Below, piece by piece: positions 6,121-7,102 of a DNA stretch of 7,102 nt. Position numbers and translations under genes: made by a program. Source of the stretch: Alphaproteobacteria bacterium (GTDB lineage Bacteria > Pseudomonadota > Alphaproteobacteria > UBA828); assembly GCA_029937205.1 (NCBI GenBank), contig JAPYQV010000139.1, forward strand, positions 1 through 7,102. Direction: 5' to 3'. Position 1 is the first letter of the stretch. Every line of letters starts with the position of its first letter. The notes beneath the pieces were generated by a model. That model worked only from the letters and a program-made list of their open reading frames with translations. It did not search any database and was not told the DNA's origin.

Positions 6121-6904
6121 CTAATTGTCGAACGTCGTCGGGTATAGGCCAATTAAATCGTGAGTCCGAAATATATTTTTGACCGCCCCTTCCTGCACCA
6201 GCCCGTCATAAGCGTTCTACCATGCCGCGATGATGCTGTCCGGCGTCGCGCTGTTGAAGGCGATATAGATGAAGGTGTTTTCGATTTCCAGCACCAGTTT
6301 GAGCTCTTCGATATTTACGTTGAGCCGCTCGCACGTGCCGGCGACCGTGGCGTTGCTGGCGAACCAGAGATCGTTGCGCCCGCCCATCAGCTTTTTAAGA
6401 TTGGCTTCCGCTGAGGTTGAATCGTCGAAATTCTTATATCCGCGTTCGTCAAGATATTGCATCGTGACGCTGTCGCGCTGCACACCGATCAAATAATCCT
6501 TGGTGTCTTCCAGGGCGTCGAGTTTGATTTTGCGCGCGCGCTTGGCGTACATGCCGATCTTCTTTTCGGCGATCGGGCCGACCCATTTGAACAGGTTTTC
6601 TCGAGAGCTCGTGCGCGCGGTCGAAAAGAGGGCGGTGTTTTTCCTGGTCTCGAGGAAGCGGTAAGCGCGCGCCCAAGGGTACACACTAATCTTGTCGGCG
6701 ATCTTGTCGGCGGCCCAACTTCGCCTGGATCGCCCGCACGATATCGACCGAAGGCCCCTTAAGCTCCTTGTTCTCGACATAGTTGAGCGGTGGATAATCT
6801 TTCGCGAGGATCGTCAACGCGTCGTCGCCAAGCGCCAGGCCGGACGACAGCAACAGGCTTAGCGCGATCAGGCAACCCGCCCAATGACGATGATGCGGAA
6901 ACAT
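6121..6904 (-). pseudogene. Decayed ABC transporter periplasmic substrate-binding protein (amino-acid type)
   Basis: Reconstructed, this is a roughly 260-residue type-3 solute-binding protein. From ATG 6904 it has a signal peptide (hydrophobic CLIALSLLLSSGLALG, likely cleavage before DD at 27), then LTILAKDYPPLNYVENK and PSVDIVRAIQAKLG. The frame then runs into TAG at 6686-6688. The protein resumes one base over with DKISVYPWARAYRFL, ALFSTARTSSRENLFKWVGP and onward to PDSIIAAW, where TAG at 6217-6219 stops it. In the same frame after that TAG the expected tail continues: NAYDGLVQEGAVKNIF, ending GLYPTTFDN and a TAG at 6121. The span from 6904 to 6217 is 688 bp, three times 229 plus one, which fits a single extra base, best placed in the GGCCC run at 6712-6716. 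Two independent lesions argue for a pseudogene rather than a sequencing error. No permease or ATPase gene is adjacent. A shortened translated product from 6686-6904 would keep little beyond the signal peptide. Confidence 0.8.
6689..6712 (-). repeat. 12-bp perfect tandem duplication at the frameshift
   Basis: ATCTTGTCGGCG occurs twice head to tail (6689-6700 and 6701-6712, plus-strand reading). It encodes a repeated ADKI/ADKI in the resumed frame of the substrate-binding protein and abuts the run where the frame is lost. Being 12 bp it is itself frame-neutral, so the shift needs one more base. Slippage at this site probably created both. Confidence 0.8.
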
Positions 6905-6985
6905 GTTCAGCCGATCCCCCCGGTCCAACGATATCCTGGCGAGGCCAGTCTACTGTATCGGCGAGACGAATGCGCAAAGCAATAT

Positions 6986-7102
6986 TTAGCTTTCCTCTGC
7001 GGCAGTCAGCGCGGCAATGCGTTGCTGGAGGTGCCGTCGAACCGGCTCGGATTTTGTCATCCAGAGCGCGTCCTCGAAACCGCGCCGCGCCGGCTCCGGC
7101 GC
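6986..7102 (-). CDS. C-terminal fragment of an unrecognised protein, partial
   Basis: An open minus-strand frame of 38 residues enters from the right edge and ends with TAA at 6986-6988. It reads RRGFEDALWMTKSEPVRRHL followed by QQRIAALTAAEES, with high third-position GC like the cluster genes, and looks like an amphipathic C-terminal helix of a cytosolic protein. I do not recognise the family from so little. Its stop lies about 80 bp before the ATG of the decayed substrate-binding protein, so the two could once have shared a transcript. Confidence 0.55.
   Translation of the reverse strand, partial: APEPARRGFEDALWMTKSEPVRRHLQQRIAALTAAEES

Noticed and set aside
6217..6219. Amber codon read as programmed recoding (suppression or pyrrolysine)
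   Set aside because: The same gene also has a frameshift, and no pyrrolysine system or recoding structure is visible, so simple decay is the better explanation.

Overview
The window reads like a chromosomal stretch from a GC-rich proteobacterium, most likely an alphaproteobacterium. This rests on high GC with strong third-position GC in most genes and on the protein families present; no marker gene fixes the lineage. Every supported gene is on the minus strand, so transcription runs from the right edge to the left edge. The long open frames on the plus strand are antisense shadows of these genes.

Right part (7102 to about 5740): the C-terminal end of an unrecognised protein enters from the right edge. 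Next comes a decayed gene for a periplasmic, amino-acid-type ABC transporter substrate-binding protein. It carries a one-base frameshift beside a 12-bp tandem duplication, and an amber codon that cuts off a recognisable C-terminus. It is followed by about 390 bp without a convincing gene, holding two stem-loops, an AT-rich promoter-like patch and a possible short coding remnant.

Middle (5733 to 4573): one glycosyltransferase of the CgeB/Glyco_trans_1_2 type, whose base composition looks lower in GC than the genes to its left.

Left part (4493 to 1): a compact catabolic cluster. Two tandem polysaccharide-deacetylase-fold proteins of the PuuE (metal-independent allantoinase) family overlap by four bases. 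After a 202-bp gap with a perfect 11-bp inverted repeat come an NTF2/SnoaL-like small protein, an M20-family Zn amidohydrolase (allantoate / N-carbamoyl-amino-acid type) and the start of a TcuA-like FAD dehydrogenase, packed 7 and 3 bp apart.

The cluster suggests ring opening of a cyclic ureide (allantoin- or hydantoin-like) by the PuuE-like enzymes, hydrolysis of the resulting carbamoyl or ureido compound by the M20 enzyme, and oxidation of a downstream acid by the flavoprotein. The families are recognised from sequence; the pathway and its substrate are inference. No CRISPR array, tRNA, rRNA or insertion sequence was seen.
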